Assembly (NCBI GenBank): GCA_910578275.1
Contig: CAJTPR010000005.1
Location: forward strand, 1-64,000
Origin: an uncultured Bacteroidales bacterium
GTDB lineage: Bacteria > Bacteroidota > Bacteroidia > Bacteroidales > P3
Direction of reading: 5' to 3'
DNA length: 64,000 bases
Position 1 is the first letter of the stretch; the number at the start of each line of letters is the position of its first letter. Below are positions 8,166-15,803 of the stretch, piece after piece. A model generated the notes under the pieces. That model was not told the DNA's origin, did not search any database, and saw only the letters and a program-made list of their open reading frames with translations. A program made the position numbers and the translations under genes.

Positions 8166-10117
8166 TACGATTTTTTTCTGCGCTTGCCCGGTTTCGTTTC
8201 GCGGGTCACATCCGCGTCCCTGCGGGTTTTCCGGCCGGCAGCGTTGTTATGACTTTGTTTTTTTGATTCTTCTTCAAAGACCGATTTCTCAAAAGCCGAG
8301 AAGTCGTAGCCTCTCTTTTTCTTGCCACGGCTTTCCGTGCCGTATTCGTCCGCGTCGGGGTCCACCATCTTGCGCCAGCCCGATTTTTCCGACTTGATTT
8401 CCTTGGCGCGGTATTTGTCGTCGCTTCTGCGGGAATAAGGTTTTTCCCCGCGTCCCCTTCCGGAACCGGAAGGCTTTCCGTCCTTGTCCGAGGCCGGTTC
8501 GGCGAACAGTTTGCGGTCGCCCCATACGGTATGGTTCAATCCCTCCAGTATGTCCCGGCAGAAACGTTTGTCCACTTCCACGAACGAGCAGGTCTTGTAG
8601 ATCTCGATTCGTCCGATCTGGGCTTCCTTGGTGCCGATGCTGTCGTTGATGATGCCCAGCATGTTCTGCGGTTTGAGCCCGTCCATGTGGCCGAGGTTGA
8701 CGAAAATGCGTTCGAGCCCGTCAGCCACGCCTTTCTGCCCGCGTTTCGAATCGCCCCTGAGCTGCTTGCCCTTGTCGGCGGGACGGCTCAGGTCTTCCAC
8801 CATGGGCGCGTTGGCGTAGTATTCCGAAAAACGGTTGAACTCGCGCCATACGAAGCGTTTGATGATTTCTTCCTTGCTCAGGTCCTGCAGTTTTTCATAG
8901 ATGCCGGGGAGGTAGTTCTCTATCGGACCGGCACCGTCGCCCATGTCGAGCTGCATCATGCGGTTTATCTGGTAAAGTAGCTGTTTTTCGCAGATTTCCT
9001 CGCCTTGAGGCACGGGTTGCAGGACGAAATCTTTCTTGAGTACTTTCTGTATGTCCCTGAGCCGGCCTCTTTCGCGCGGGGTGATGATGGCGATGGATAT
9101 GCCGGTGGCCGAGGCCCTTCCGGTACGTCCGCTGCGGTGCACGTATTGTTCGGTCTCGTCGGGCAGGTTGTAGTTGAGCACGTGCGTGAGGTTGTTCACG
9201 TCCAATCCGCGCGCGGCCACGTCGGTGGCTACCAGCAGTTGCAGGTTCTTGAGCCGGAATCGGCTCATGGCGTTGTCGCGTTGGGCCTGCGAAAGGTCTC
9301 CGTGCAAGGCATCGGCGTTGTATCCGTCCTTGATAAGTTGTTCGGCCACTTCCTGGGTTTCGCGGCGGGTGCGGCAGAAGATGATGGAATAGATTTCGGG
9401 ATAAAAGTCGATGATACGTTTCAAGGCCAGGTAGCGTTGGCGCGAATTGACCATGTAGTAGTGGTGCGTCACGTTGGCCGAACCCTCGTTGCGCGAACCG
9501 ATCGTGATTTCCTGCGGTTCGTCCATGTAATGGTTCGCCAACGTGCGGATTTCCTTGGGCATCGTGGCCGAAAAAAGCCATGTATGCTTGTCTTGGGGCG
9601 TGGTTTCGAGAATGCCGTCCAATTCGTCGCGGAAGCCCATGTTGAGCATCTCGTCGGCCTCGTCGAACACCACGGTCTTCAATCCGCCGAAGTCTATCTT
9701 TCCGCGGCGGATGATGTCGAGCATACGGCCCGGCGTGGCCACCACGATCTTCACGCCACGGGATATTTCGTCCAGTTGGCGTTCGATGCTGGCGCCTCCG
9801 TAAACGGCACAGATGCGCAGGTTCTTGATGTTCTTGCCGAAGTTCTTGAGGTCTTTGGCTATCTGCATGCAAAGTTCCCGTGTGGGGCTCAATACCAAGG
9901 CTTCCACGCCCGGTTGGTCAGGATGGCATTTCTGCAGGAGAGGCAAGCCGAACGCGGCCGTTTTTCCGGTTCCGGTCTGTGCCAAGGCGATCATGTCGGT
10001 TTCGGTGGTCAGCAATACGGGCAAAACCTTGGCTTGTACAGGCATAGGTTCCGAAAAACCAAGGTCTTGGATGGCGGACAGGATTTCCGGCCGCAAATCA
10101 AATTCTGAAAAAGTCAT
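8165..10117 (-). CDS. DEAD-box ATP-dependent RNA helicase with DbpA-type RNA-binding domain
   Basis: 650 aa. Helicase core: Q motif near the N terminus, Walker A AQTGTGKT (46-53), DEAD (152-155), SAT (about 185) and HRSGRTGR (about 330). A DbpA/CsdA-like RNA-binding domain follows at about 465-535, then a highly charged Arg/Lys/Ser-rich tail ending GKRRKKS. This is the CsdA/DeaD architecture, linked to ribosome assembly and cold adaptation. It is the upstream gene of a two-gene unit whose second gene is a redox enzyme, an odd pairing tied by a 1-bp stop/start overlap. A -7-like TACCTTTA (one mismatch) lies about 24 nt upstream of the start. Confidence 0.92.
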   Translation of the reverse strand: MTFSEFDLRPEILSAIQDLGFSEPMPVQAKVLPVLLTTETDMIALAQTGTGKTAAFGLPLLQKCHPDQPGVEALVLSPTRELCMQIAKDLKNFGKNIKNLRICAVYGGASIERQLDEISRGVKIVVATPGRMLDIIRRGKIDFGGLKTVVFDEADEMLNMGFRDELDGILETTPQDKHTWLFSATMPKEIRTLANHYMDEPQEITIGSRNEGSANVTHHYYMVNSRQRYLALKRIIDFYPEIYSIIFCRTRRETQEVAEQLIKDGYNADALHGDLSQAQRDNAMSRFRLKNLQLLVATDVAARGLDVNNLTHVLNYNLPDETEQYVHRSGRTGRASATGISIAIITPRERGRLRDIQKVLKKDFVLQPVPQGEEICEKQLLYQINRMMQLDMGDGAGPIENYLPGIYEKLQDLSKEEIIKRFVWREFNRFSEYYANAPMVEDLSRPADKGKQLRGDSKRGQKGVADGLERIFVNLGHMDGLKPQNMLGIINDSIGTKEAQIGRIEIYKTCSFVEVDKRFCRDILEGLNHTVWGDRKLFAEPASDKDGKPSGSGRGRGEKPYSRRSDDKYRAKEIKSEKSGWRKMVDPDADEYGTESRGKKKRGYDFSAFEKSVFEEESKKQSHNNAAGRKTRRDADVTRETKPGKRRKKS

Positions 10118-10244
10118 AAAATTTATAGAGTATTAAACCGATAAAGGTACATCTTTTGAATTGATTTGTGAAATTGCGACCCTGGCACGGGCTTTTATGG
10201 AACGTTTCCAATCCGCTTGCGGCATGTCTCCGGGTTTTCAGGGG

Positions 10245-10290
10245 AAAAAGGGAAGCGGCCGCACGAACGAATGTCCGTACGGCCGCTTCC
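10245..10290 (-). terminator. Terminator of the aspartate aminotransferase gene
   Basis: GGAAGCGGCCG (10251-10261) and CGGCCGCTTCC (10280-10290) are perfectly complementary, with an added ACG/CGT match in the loop. On the minus strand the stem is followed by CTTTTTCCCC, a good intrinsic terminator. Confidence 0.85.
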
Positions 10291-10365
10291 TTGAAAATTC
10301 CTTGCTTTTTCATCGTGCGGTGTTCCCCGGCGCCTTTGGATGGGGGACGGGTGTCGCCGCAGATG

Positions 10366-11568
10366 CTATTGCAGCTTGGCGACGGCTTCCTTGATGCGCT
10401 TGGCGCTTTCGCGGAGCTTGTCTTCGCCGGTGGCGTAGGAGATACGGATGCTCTTGGGGTCGCCGAACGAATCGCCGCCGACCAAGGCCACGTGGGCTTC
10501 GTCCAGGAGGAAGTTGGCCAAGTCGTCGCCGCAAGTGATTTCCTTGCCGTTGAATTTCTTGCCGATCAGTTGTTCGATATTGGGGAAGATGTAGAACGCG
10601 CCCGTGGGGACGTTCACTTTCAATCCCGGAATATCGCGCAACAGTTCCAGCATCATGTCGCGGCGCTTGCGGAACGTGGCTACCATGTCCTTGAGTTCTT
10701 CCGATTTCTGCGGATCCTGCAGCATCGCGGCCACGGAAGCCTTTTGGGCGATGGAGGAGGCCGCCGAGGTCATCTGGCCCTGTATCTTGTTGCAGGCCGC
10801 CGCGATTTCCGTGGGCGCGGCGATGTAACCGATACGCCAGCCGGTCATGGCGAAGCCCTTGGAAACGCCGTTGATGATGATGATCCGGTCGCGGAGGGTC
10901 TCGAACTGTGACAGGCTTTCGAATTTTCCTTCGAACGTGATCAGTTCGTAGATTTCGTCGGAAAGGATGTAAACCTGCGGATGCTTGGCCAGCACGTCGG
11001 CCAAGGCTTTCAGTTCCTCGCGGTCGTAGACCATGCCGGTAGGATTGCTGGGACTGTTGAAGATCACCAGCTTGGTGCGGGGCGTGATGGCGGCTTCCAA
11101 TTTGGCGGGCGTGATCTTGAAGTTGTCTTCGATGCCGGCGGGAACCAGCACGGGCACGCCTTCGGTAAACTTGACCATTTCAGGGTACGATACCCAGCAG
11201 GGGGCGGGAATGACCACTTCGTCGCCGGGATTGATCATGGCCATCAACACGTTCATGATGGCATGCTTGCCGCCGTTGCCTACCACGATCTGGTCGGGAG
11301 AGAACGTGAGCTTGTTGTCGCGCGAAAGCTTGGTGCAGATGGCTTTGCGCAAGTCCGGGTATCCCGGTACGGGAGGATAGTGCGTGAAGTTGTTTTCGAT
11401 GGCCGCGATGCCGGCGTCCTTGATGACTTGCGGCGTGTCGAAATCAGGTTCGCCCACGCTGAGGTTGATCACGTCGATGCCTTGTTCTTGCATGCTGCGG
11501 CTGCGTTTGCTCATGCCGAGGGTGGCGGAGGGAGCCATTTCGAGCACGCGTTTCGATAAAGTTGCCAT
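10366..11568 (-). CDS. Pyridoxal-phosphate aspartate aminotransferase (class I, subfamily Ib)
   Basis: 400 aa, the usual length. It interconverts aspartate + 2-oxoglutarate and oxaloacetate + glutamate in the cytoplasm. NSPSNPTG (171-178) and the PLP lysine K237 in SKGFAMTGWRIGY place it in the thermophile-type AspAT (Ib) branch. Related enzymes accept aromatic amino acids, so a supporting role feeding aryl-pyruvates to IorAB is possible but only inferred. It has a strong terminator after it and is separated from secG upstream by another terminator, so it is probably monocistronic. Confidence 0.92.
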   Translation of the reverse strand: MATLSKRVLEMAPSATLGMSKRSRSMQEQGIDVINLSVGEPDFDTPQVIKDAGIAAIENNFTHYPPVPGYPDLRKAICTKLSRDNKLTFSPDQIVVGNGGKHAIMNVLMAMINPGDEVVIPAPCWVSYPEMVKFTEGVPVLVPAGIEDNFKITPAKLEAAITPRTKLVIFNSPSNPTGMVYDREELKALADVLAKHPQVYILSDEIYELITFEGKFESLSQFETLRDRIIIINGVSKGFAMTGWRIGYIAAPTEIAAACNKIQGQMTSAASSIAQKASVAAMLQDPQKSEELKDMVATFRKRRDMMLELLRDIPGLKVNVPTGAFYIFPNIEQLIGKKFNGKEITCGDDLANFLLDEAHVALVGGDSFGDPKSIRISYATGEDKLRESAKRIKEAVAKLQ

Positions 11569-11584
11569 AATGTTATGTTTTTAA

Positions 11585-11627
11585 GAAAAAACCCTGCTTT
11601 GCGTAGGTTTTACGTAAGGCAGGGTTT
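11585..11627 (-). terminator. Terminator of the secG operon
   Basis: AAACCCTGC...TACG pairs with CGTA...GCAGGGTTT, and on the minus strand the stem runs into TTTTTTCTTAA. It lies between secG and the aminotransferase and separates the two units. Confidence 0.8.
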
Positions 11628-11650
11628 CGATTTCACAAAGGAAAGTCCGT

Positions 11651-11998
11651 TTATTCTTCGGCGGGCGCCGGTTCCGCGACCGGTTGCGCGACAGGCAACT
11701 GCGAGGGAAGTACCGACTGCTGTTCGACGGTCAGCTCGGTTTGCGGGGCTCCGTTGCCGGAACTGTGCTTGGGAATGGAATAAGCGGCGATAAGACTCAG
11801 GAAGAGCAATACCACGGAAAGGATCCAAGTTCCTTTTTCAAGGAAATCGGCCGTCCTGCGAACGCCCATGATCTGATTGGCCTGACCTCCGAAAGTGGAT
11901 GAAAGACCGCCACCTTTGGGGTTTTGAATCAATACAATAAGTCCCAAAAGCACGCAGACGATCAGGATCAAAACCGAGATGAAAATGTAAAAGCCCAT
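11651..11998 (-). CDS. secG: Preprotein translocase subunit SecG
   Basis: 115 aa. Two hydrophobic segments (about residues 3-24 and 57-76) flank the conserved loop QNPKGGGLSSTFGG (25-38), the signature of SecG, the small inner-membrane partner of SecYE. The C-terminal tail is a Pro/Ala/Glu/Gln-rich extension, common in Bacteroidota SecG. It lies 12 bp downstream of the gene at 12011-12754 and is probably co-transcribed with it. Confidence 0.93.
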   Translation of the reverse strand: MGFYIFISVLILIVCVLLGLIVLIQNPKGGGLSSTFGGQANQIMGVRRTADFLEKGTWILSVVLLFLSLIAAYSIPKHSSGNGAPQTELTVEQQSVLPSQLPVAQPVAEPAPAEE

Positions 11999-12010
11999 CT
12001 TATGCTACTG

Positions 12011-12754
12011 TTATTTAATATGATAATCCCTCTTTACGTTACGTATGAGGTTGGCAAAGTAACTACTTTTTTCGGGAAATTTCAAGCGCAAATTTTCGTA
12101 GATGGCGATGGCTTTTCCGGGCGCGTTGTTTTCCAGGTACATTTGTGCCAAGGTTTCGCTGCCGAAACTGAAATCTTCCCGGTTGCTGTGTCCGGTGTCG
12201 GGGTCGTAGGCGTCGTAGTCGAAAGTGTCGTCTATGGCCACAGGGTGTCGGGAATTCCCGTTCAGGAAATTGTCTATGATGGAGTTGGCATCCGTTTTCC
12301 GGGGCGTTTCTTGTCCGTTCCGGGCTTTGTTGAGGAGCGTGCGGACCATTTCCACGTTCACGGCCGGGGCGGGCGTGAATCCGGGTTCCGCCTGCCGTTG
12401 CCGCGTCGTGTTCCTCGATTTCGGCAATGCTTGGCTCCAAGGGGAAAAGCTTTCGACATGGCGGCGGGGCAACGCTTCTTCCTGCGTCGGTACGGGAACG
12501 GTACGGGGTGCGGGCATGGGCCGCAAGCTTTCCACTTGTTCCTTGAGCCTTGCGCGGTCGGGCAGGTTGATGGCCGTTGCGGGCAAGGCGGCCTTGTAGG
12601 CGGCCTGGTCGTCCGTCTGCCTGAGGTTGAGCAGGAACATGAGCCTGGCGCATTGGCAATACGGGTAACGGATGGTAAGTTCCTTGTACTCCAACAGGCT
12701 GTCTTGGTCGAAGGCGGCCGGATCCCTGTTCACGAGCGAGATGTTTTTCCCCAT
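12011..12754 (-). CDS. Conserved protein of unknown function upstream of secG, C-terminal TPR-like repeat
   Basis: 247 aa from MGKNISLVNRDP. The open frame extends 27 codons further, but the promoter TATCTTTG (12761-12768) lies inside that extension, so the shorter start is chosen. There is no signal peptide or membrane segment. An N-terminal alpha-helical part (YKELTIRYPYCQCARLMF) is followed by a low-complexity Pro/Arg-rich middle and a C-terminal TPR-like helix pair (ETLAQMYLENNAPGKAIAIY). The gene sits directly before secG. I recognise the arrangement as common in Bacteroidota but know of no assigned function; a role linked to secretion is only suggested by position. Confidence 0.7.
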   Translation of the reverse strand: MGKNISLVNRDPAAFDQDSLLEYKELTIRYPYCQCARLMFLLNLRQTDDQAAYKAALPATAINLPDRARLKEQVESLRPMPAPRTVPVPTQEEALPRRHVESFSPWSQALPKSRNTTRQRQAEPGFTPAPAVNVEMVRTLLNKARNGQETPRKTDANSIIDNFLNGNSRHPVAIDDTFDYDAYDPDTGHSNREDFSFGSETLAQMYLENNAPGKAIAIYENLRLKFPEKSSYFANLIRNVKRDYHIK

Positions 12755-12760
12755 AATTGA

Positions 12761-12768
12761 CAAAGATA
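12761..12768 (-). promoter_or_regulatory. Promoter -7 element of the secG operon, 6 nt from the start codon
   Basis: TATCTTTG on the minus strand, perfect TAnnTTTG. Only 6 nt separate it from the ATG at 12754, so the transcript should be leaderless or nearly so. Confidence 0.6.
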
Positions 12769-12834
12769 CGGCTTTTGCGCATATCTTCCCTTTCCGGATG
12801 CGGCAGGGGGTGCGCCCGGTTCCGAAAAAAAGCA

Positions 12835-12842
12835 TATCTTTG
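12835..12842 (+). promoter_or_regulatory. Promoter -7 element of metK
   Basis: TATCTTTG, perfect TAnnTTTG, placing the transcript start near 12849, just before the first stem of the putative riboswitch. It is divergent from the secG-operon promoter 66 bp away. Confidence 0.6.
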
Positions 12843-12852
12843 TCATCGGAAC

Positions 12853-12899
12853 TGTGGACAGATTTGGCTGCTTGCTACCACGTTAAAAAAAGCTAAAAT
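12853..12899 (+). ncRNA. Candidate SAM-II-like riboswitch upstream of metK
   Basis: An H-type pseudoknot layout can be drawn. P1: GTGG (12854-12857) with CCAC (12878-12881). L1 contains a UUU triplet (12863-12865). P2: GCT (12874-12876), preceded by U, with AGC (12891-12893) after an A-rich L3. The 3' core is AGCTAAAA (12891-12898). SAM-II aptamers have the same order: P1, a U-rich L1, a G-C pair next to a U, P1', an A-rich L3, then the invariant GCUAAA. The spacing fits closely (8 nt versus 9 between UUU and P2; GC plus 2 nt before P1'). It sits immediately after the inferred start of the metK transcript, and metK is the SAM synthase. P1 is only 4-5 bp; no covariance test was possible. Confidence 0.55.
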
Positions 12900-12960
12900 G
12901 CGATTCGTACCTTGCGTATCTTGCATTTGTGCACGTATAATCCAGGCAGGCTTCTCGTAG
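12898..12960 (+). CDS. Possible 20-codon upstream ORF in the metK leader
   Basis: ATG at 12898-12900 overlaps the last base of the putative SAM-II core. It opens the peptide MRFVPCVSCICARIIQAGFS, ending at TAG 12958-12960, 44 bp before metK. Three of 20 residues are cysteine (6, 9, 11). No Shine-Dalgarno is seen, but the A-rich sequence before the ATG is the kind of context Bacteroidota use. Its placement suggests it could be the direct target of the riboswitch or a leader peptide sensing cysteine/sulfur supply. This is an inference from position; the ORF could be fortuitous. Confidence 0.35.
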   Translation: MRFVPCVSCICARIIQAGFS

Positions 12961-13004
12961 GATCCACGTTTCGGTAAACGTTTAACCCTAAAAAACATAC
13001 TGAA

Positions 13005-14291
13005 ATGTCGTATTTGTTCACTTCAGAATCGGTTTCCGCCGGGCATCCCGACAAGGTGGCCGATATGATTTCGGATTCGTTGCTCGACGAATTCCTGCGT
13101 CAAGACCCGGCCTCCAAGGTGGCTTGCGAGACGCTCGTCACCACGGGCCTGGTGGTTTGTGCCGGCGAGGTAAAGACCGAGGGATATGTGGATATCCAGC
13201 AGACGGCCCGCGAAACCATTCGCGAAATCGGCTATACCAAGGGCGAATATCAGTTCGAGGCGAATTCCTGCGGCGTGATCTCGACGATTCACAGCCAGTC
13301 GCCCGACATCAACCAGGGCGTGGAACGCAAGAAAGAGGAAGAGCAAGGCGCCGGGGACCAGGGCATGATGTTCGGCTACGCATGCCGCGACACCGAGGAT
13401 TTCATGCCTCTTCCTATCTATATCGCCCATGCCCTTCTCAAGGAATTGGACGCCATCCGCAAGGCAGGCAGGAAAATGACCTACCTGCGTCCCGATGCCA
13501 AGAGCCAGGTCACCGTCAAGTATTCGGACGACGGCCGTCCCGAATGTATCGACACCTTGGTGGTTTCCTGCCAGCACGACGAGTTCGACGGCGAGAAAAA
13601 GATGATAGAGAAGATCACCGAAGACGTCCGCACGATCGTCATTCCCGCCTTGTTGAAGAAGATGCCCAAGGAGATCAAGGACTTGTTCTCCAAGAAATAC
13701 AAGTTGTTCGTGAATCCTACAGGCAAGTTCGTCATCGGCGGCCCCCATGGCGACACGGGCCTGACGGGCCGCAAGATCATCGTGGACACCTATGGCGGCA
13801 AGTCGGCGCACGGCGGGGGCGCGTTTTCGGGCAAGGATTCGTCGAAGGTAGACCGTTCGGCGGCCTACGCCATGCGGCACATCGCCAAGAACCTCGTGGC
13901 CGCGGGCGTGTGCGACGAGGTCATGGTGCAGGTGGCCTATGCCATCGGCGTGGCGCAACCGGTGGGCCTTTTCGTCAATACGTTCGGTACTTCGCACGTG
14001 GCGATGACCGACGGCAAGATCGCCGACGTCATCCGTCAGAACGTGGACTTGCGTCCCTATGCCATCGTCCGGCGTTTCGGTTTGCGCAACCCCGTCTTCA
14101 AGCCTACGGCGAGTTACGGCCATTTCGGCCGCAAGCCCTACAAGGAGGAGGTGGAAGTATTTTACCGCGATGCCGATACCAAGGTGAAGAAGTCGGGAAA
14201 GACCGAAAGGTATTTCAAGACCGTGGAGTTCTTCGCTTGGGAAAAGACCGAACTGGTGGCTTCCTTCAAGAAACTTTTCAAGGTGAAATAA
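13005..14291 (+). CDS. metK: S-adenosylmethionine synthase
   Basis: 428 aa, typical for Bacteroidota MetK (somewhat longer than E. coli's 384). It makes SAM from methionine and ATP. Visible signatures: [10 protein letters not shown] near the N terminus, [11 protein letters not shown] (ATP-binding, about residue 115), [18 protein letters not shown] (P-loop-like GGGxFSxKDxxKVDRS, about 267-285) and the [11 protein letters not shown] region. It is preceded by a 155-nt leader with the SAM-II-like element and a 20-codon ORF, then a small ACGTTT/AAACGT hairpin (12967-12984). Expected regulation is feedback by SAM. Confidence 0.96.
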   Translation: MSYLFTSESVSAGHPDKVADMISDSLLDEFLRQDPASKVACETLVTTGLVVCAGEVKTEGYVDIQQTARETIREIGYTKGEYQFEANSCGVISTIHSQSPDINQGVERKKEEEQGAGDQGMMFGYACRDTEDFMPLPIYIAHALLKELDAIRKAGRKMTYLRPDAKSQVTVKYSDDGRPECIDTLVVSCQHDEFDGEKKMIEKITEDVRTIVIPALLKKMPKEIKDLFSKKYKLFVNPTGKFVIGGPHGDTGLTGRKIIVDTYGGKSAHGGGAFSGKDSSKVDRSAAYAMRHIAKNLVAAGVCDEVMVQVAYAIGVAQPVGLFVNTFGTSHVAMTDGKIADVIRQNVDLRPYAIVRRFGLRNPVFKPTASYGHFGRKPYKEEVEVFYRDADTKVKKSGKTERYFKTVEFFAWEKTELVASFKKLFKVK

Positions 14292-14374
14292 ATGGCAGGA
14301 CGGCGCGGCCATGTCTGTCCGGATGTTGCCGTGGCGTCGCGTCTTGCAAGGAAGTTTAAGATGAATCCGTAAGG

Positions 14375-14408
14375 CCGGCGGTATCCGGGCACACCCGGAC
14401 ACCGCCGG
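14375..14408 (+). promoter_or_regulatory. Strong hairpin between metK and pyrC
   Basis: CCGGCGGT-A-TCCGGG pairs with CCCGGA-C-ACCGCCGG around a CACA loop: 14 bp interrupted by one A/C mismatch. It ends 14 nt before the pyrC start codon and is not followed by a T tract, so it may be a processing or translation-control element rather than a normal terminator. It could still end metK transcription. Confidence 0.5.
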
Positions 14409-14422
14409 ATGATTTCGTTTCC

Positions 14423-15766
14423 ATGACGAACCGAGTCTTGAAAAACGCCTTCCTCGTGAACGAAGGCAAATGCGAAAAGGGCGGCTTGCATCTCAAAGAC
14501 GGCAAGATCGCGGCCGTGCTCGACCCTGAGCGTTGCGAAGCCTTGGCCCGTGAGCCGGAGGCGGGCGAAATCCTGGATTTGCAAGGTGCATACGTGCTGC
14601 CCGGCGTGATAGACGACCATGTGCATTTCAGGCAACCGGGCCTCACGCGCAAAGGCGACATCGCTTCCGAATCGGCGGCGGCCTTGCGGGGTGGGGTCAC
14701 GTCGTTCATGGATATGCCCAATACTGTTCCGCCCACGCTTACCCAGGAACTGCTTCGGCGGAAATACGACATGGCCGCCCGTGACAGCCTGGTCAACTAT
14801 TCCTTTTACATGGGCTGCAGCGAGGAGAACATCGACCAGGTGCTGGCTACCGACCCTGCGCAAGTCTGCGGTATCAAGTTGTTCCTGGGTTCGTCCACGG
14901 GTAATATGCTGGTGAACGATGCCGATTACCTGGAAAGGCTTTTCAAGGAATCGCCGGCCTTGATCGCGGTGCATTGCGAAGACGAGGAAATCATTCGTCG
15001 CAACGGTGAACGGTTCAAGCGGGAATACGGGCTGGACGCGCCTTTTTCGATTCATTCACGGATAAGGAACGAGGAGGCTTGCTTCAAGTCTTCGGCCAAG
15101 GCGGTGGATTTGGCCAGGAAACATGCCCGAAGGCTGCATATCCTCCATATCTCCACGCAAAGGGAATTGTCGTTGCTCGATGAAGGATTGATTTCGGGCG
15201 AGGTGTGCACCAATTACCTTTGGTTTACCCAAGACGACTATGCAAGCAGACGTTGGCGCATCAAATGCAATCCCGCCATCAAGACCGGGGTCGACCGGGA
15301 GGCCTTGCGCCAGGCCGTGAAGGCGGGCAAGGTGAACGTGGGCACCGATCATGCGCCCCATACGGTCGAAGAAAAAGACAGGCCCTATTTCGAATGTCCT
15401 TCGGGAACGCCGGGCGTGCAGCACAGTCTGCCGCTCATGCTCGAATTGGCCTGCCAAGGCGTGTTCTCGTTGCCCGAGGTGGTCGAGGCCATGTGCCATC
15501 GCCCTGCCAGGATATTTGGCGTAAAGGAGAGAGGTTTCCTGCGTCCGGGCTACGCCGCCGACTTGGCGGTGGTCGATCCGCGGGAGGAATGGACGGTAAG
15601 TCCCGGAAATATCGCCTACGCCTGCGGATGGAGTCCGCTCGAGGGGGAACGGTTGCATGGAAAGGTGCGGATGACCTTCGTCAACGGTCATCTCGTTTAT
15701 CGTGACGGGACGATCCTACGTCCCGATCATCGCGGTCAGCGGCTTGTGTTCGAACCTGTCCGCTGA
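14423..15766 (+). CDS. pyrC: Dihydroorotase
   Basis: 447 aa. It cyclises N-carbamoyl-aspartate to dihydroorotate in pyrimidine synthesis. An amidohydrolase fold is indicated by the metal-binding HVHFRQPG (66-73), MPNTVP (about 99-104) and the GTDHAPHT motif (about residue 309) carrying the catalytic aspartate. Length and motifs fit the type I (PyrC/CAD-like) group common in Bacteroidota rather than the short E. coli form. It follows metK on the same strand after a 131-bp gap with a strong hairpin and is convergent with the helicase gene downstream. Confidence 0.93.
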   Translation: MTNRVLKNAFLVNEGKCEKGGLHLKDGKIAAVLDPERCEALAREPEAGEILDLQGAYVLPGVIDDHVHFRQPGLTRKGDIASESAAALRGGVTSFMDMPNTVPPTLTQELLRRKYDMAARDSLVNYSFYMGCSEENIDQVLATDPAQVCGIKLFLGSSTGNMLVNDADYLERLFKESPALIAVHCEDEEIIRRNGERFKREYGLDAPFSIHSRIRNEEACFKSSAKAVDLARKHARRLHILHISTQRELSLLDEGLISGEVCTNYLWFTQDDYASRRWRIKCNPAIKTGVDREALRQAVKAGKVNVGTDHAPHTVEEKDRPYFECPSGTPGVQHSLPLMLELACQGVFSLPEVVEAMCHRPARIFGVKERGFLRPGYAADLAVVDPREEWTVSPGNIAYACGWSPLEGERLHGKVRMTFVNGHLVYRDGTILRPDHRGQRLVFEPVR

Positions 15767-15803
15767 ATCCGCCAAGGTATTTTTATGCTCCGTAGTCCTT
15801 GCC

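Noticed and set aside
5796..8252. 818-codon open frame on the plus strand
   Set aside because: Antisense shadow of the NfnAB-like fusion, whose cofactor motifs are clear on the minus strand.
13023..14402. 459-codon minus-strand frame
   Set aside because: Antisense shadow of metK.
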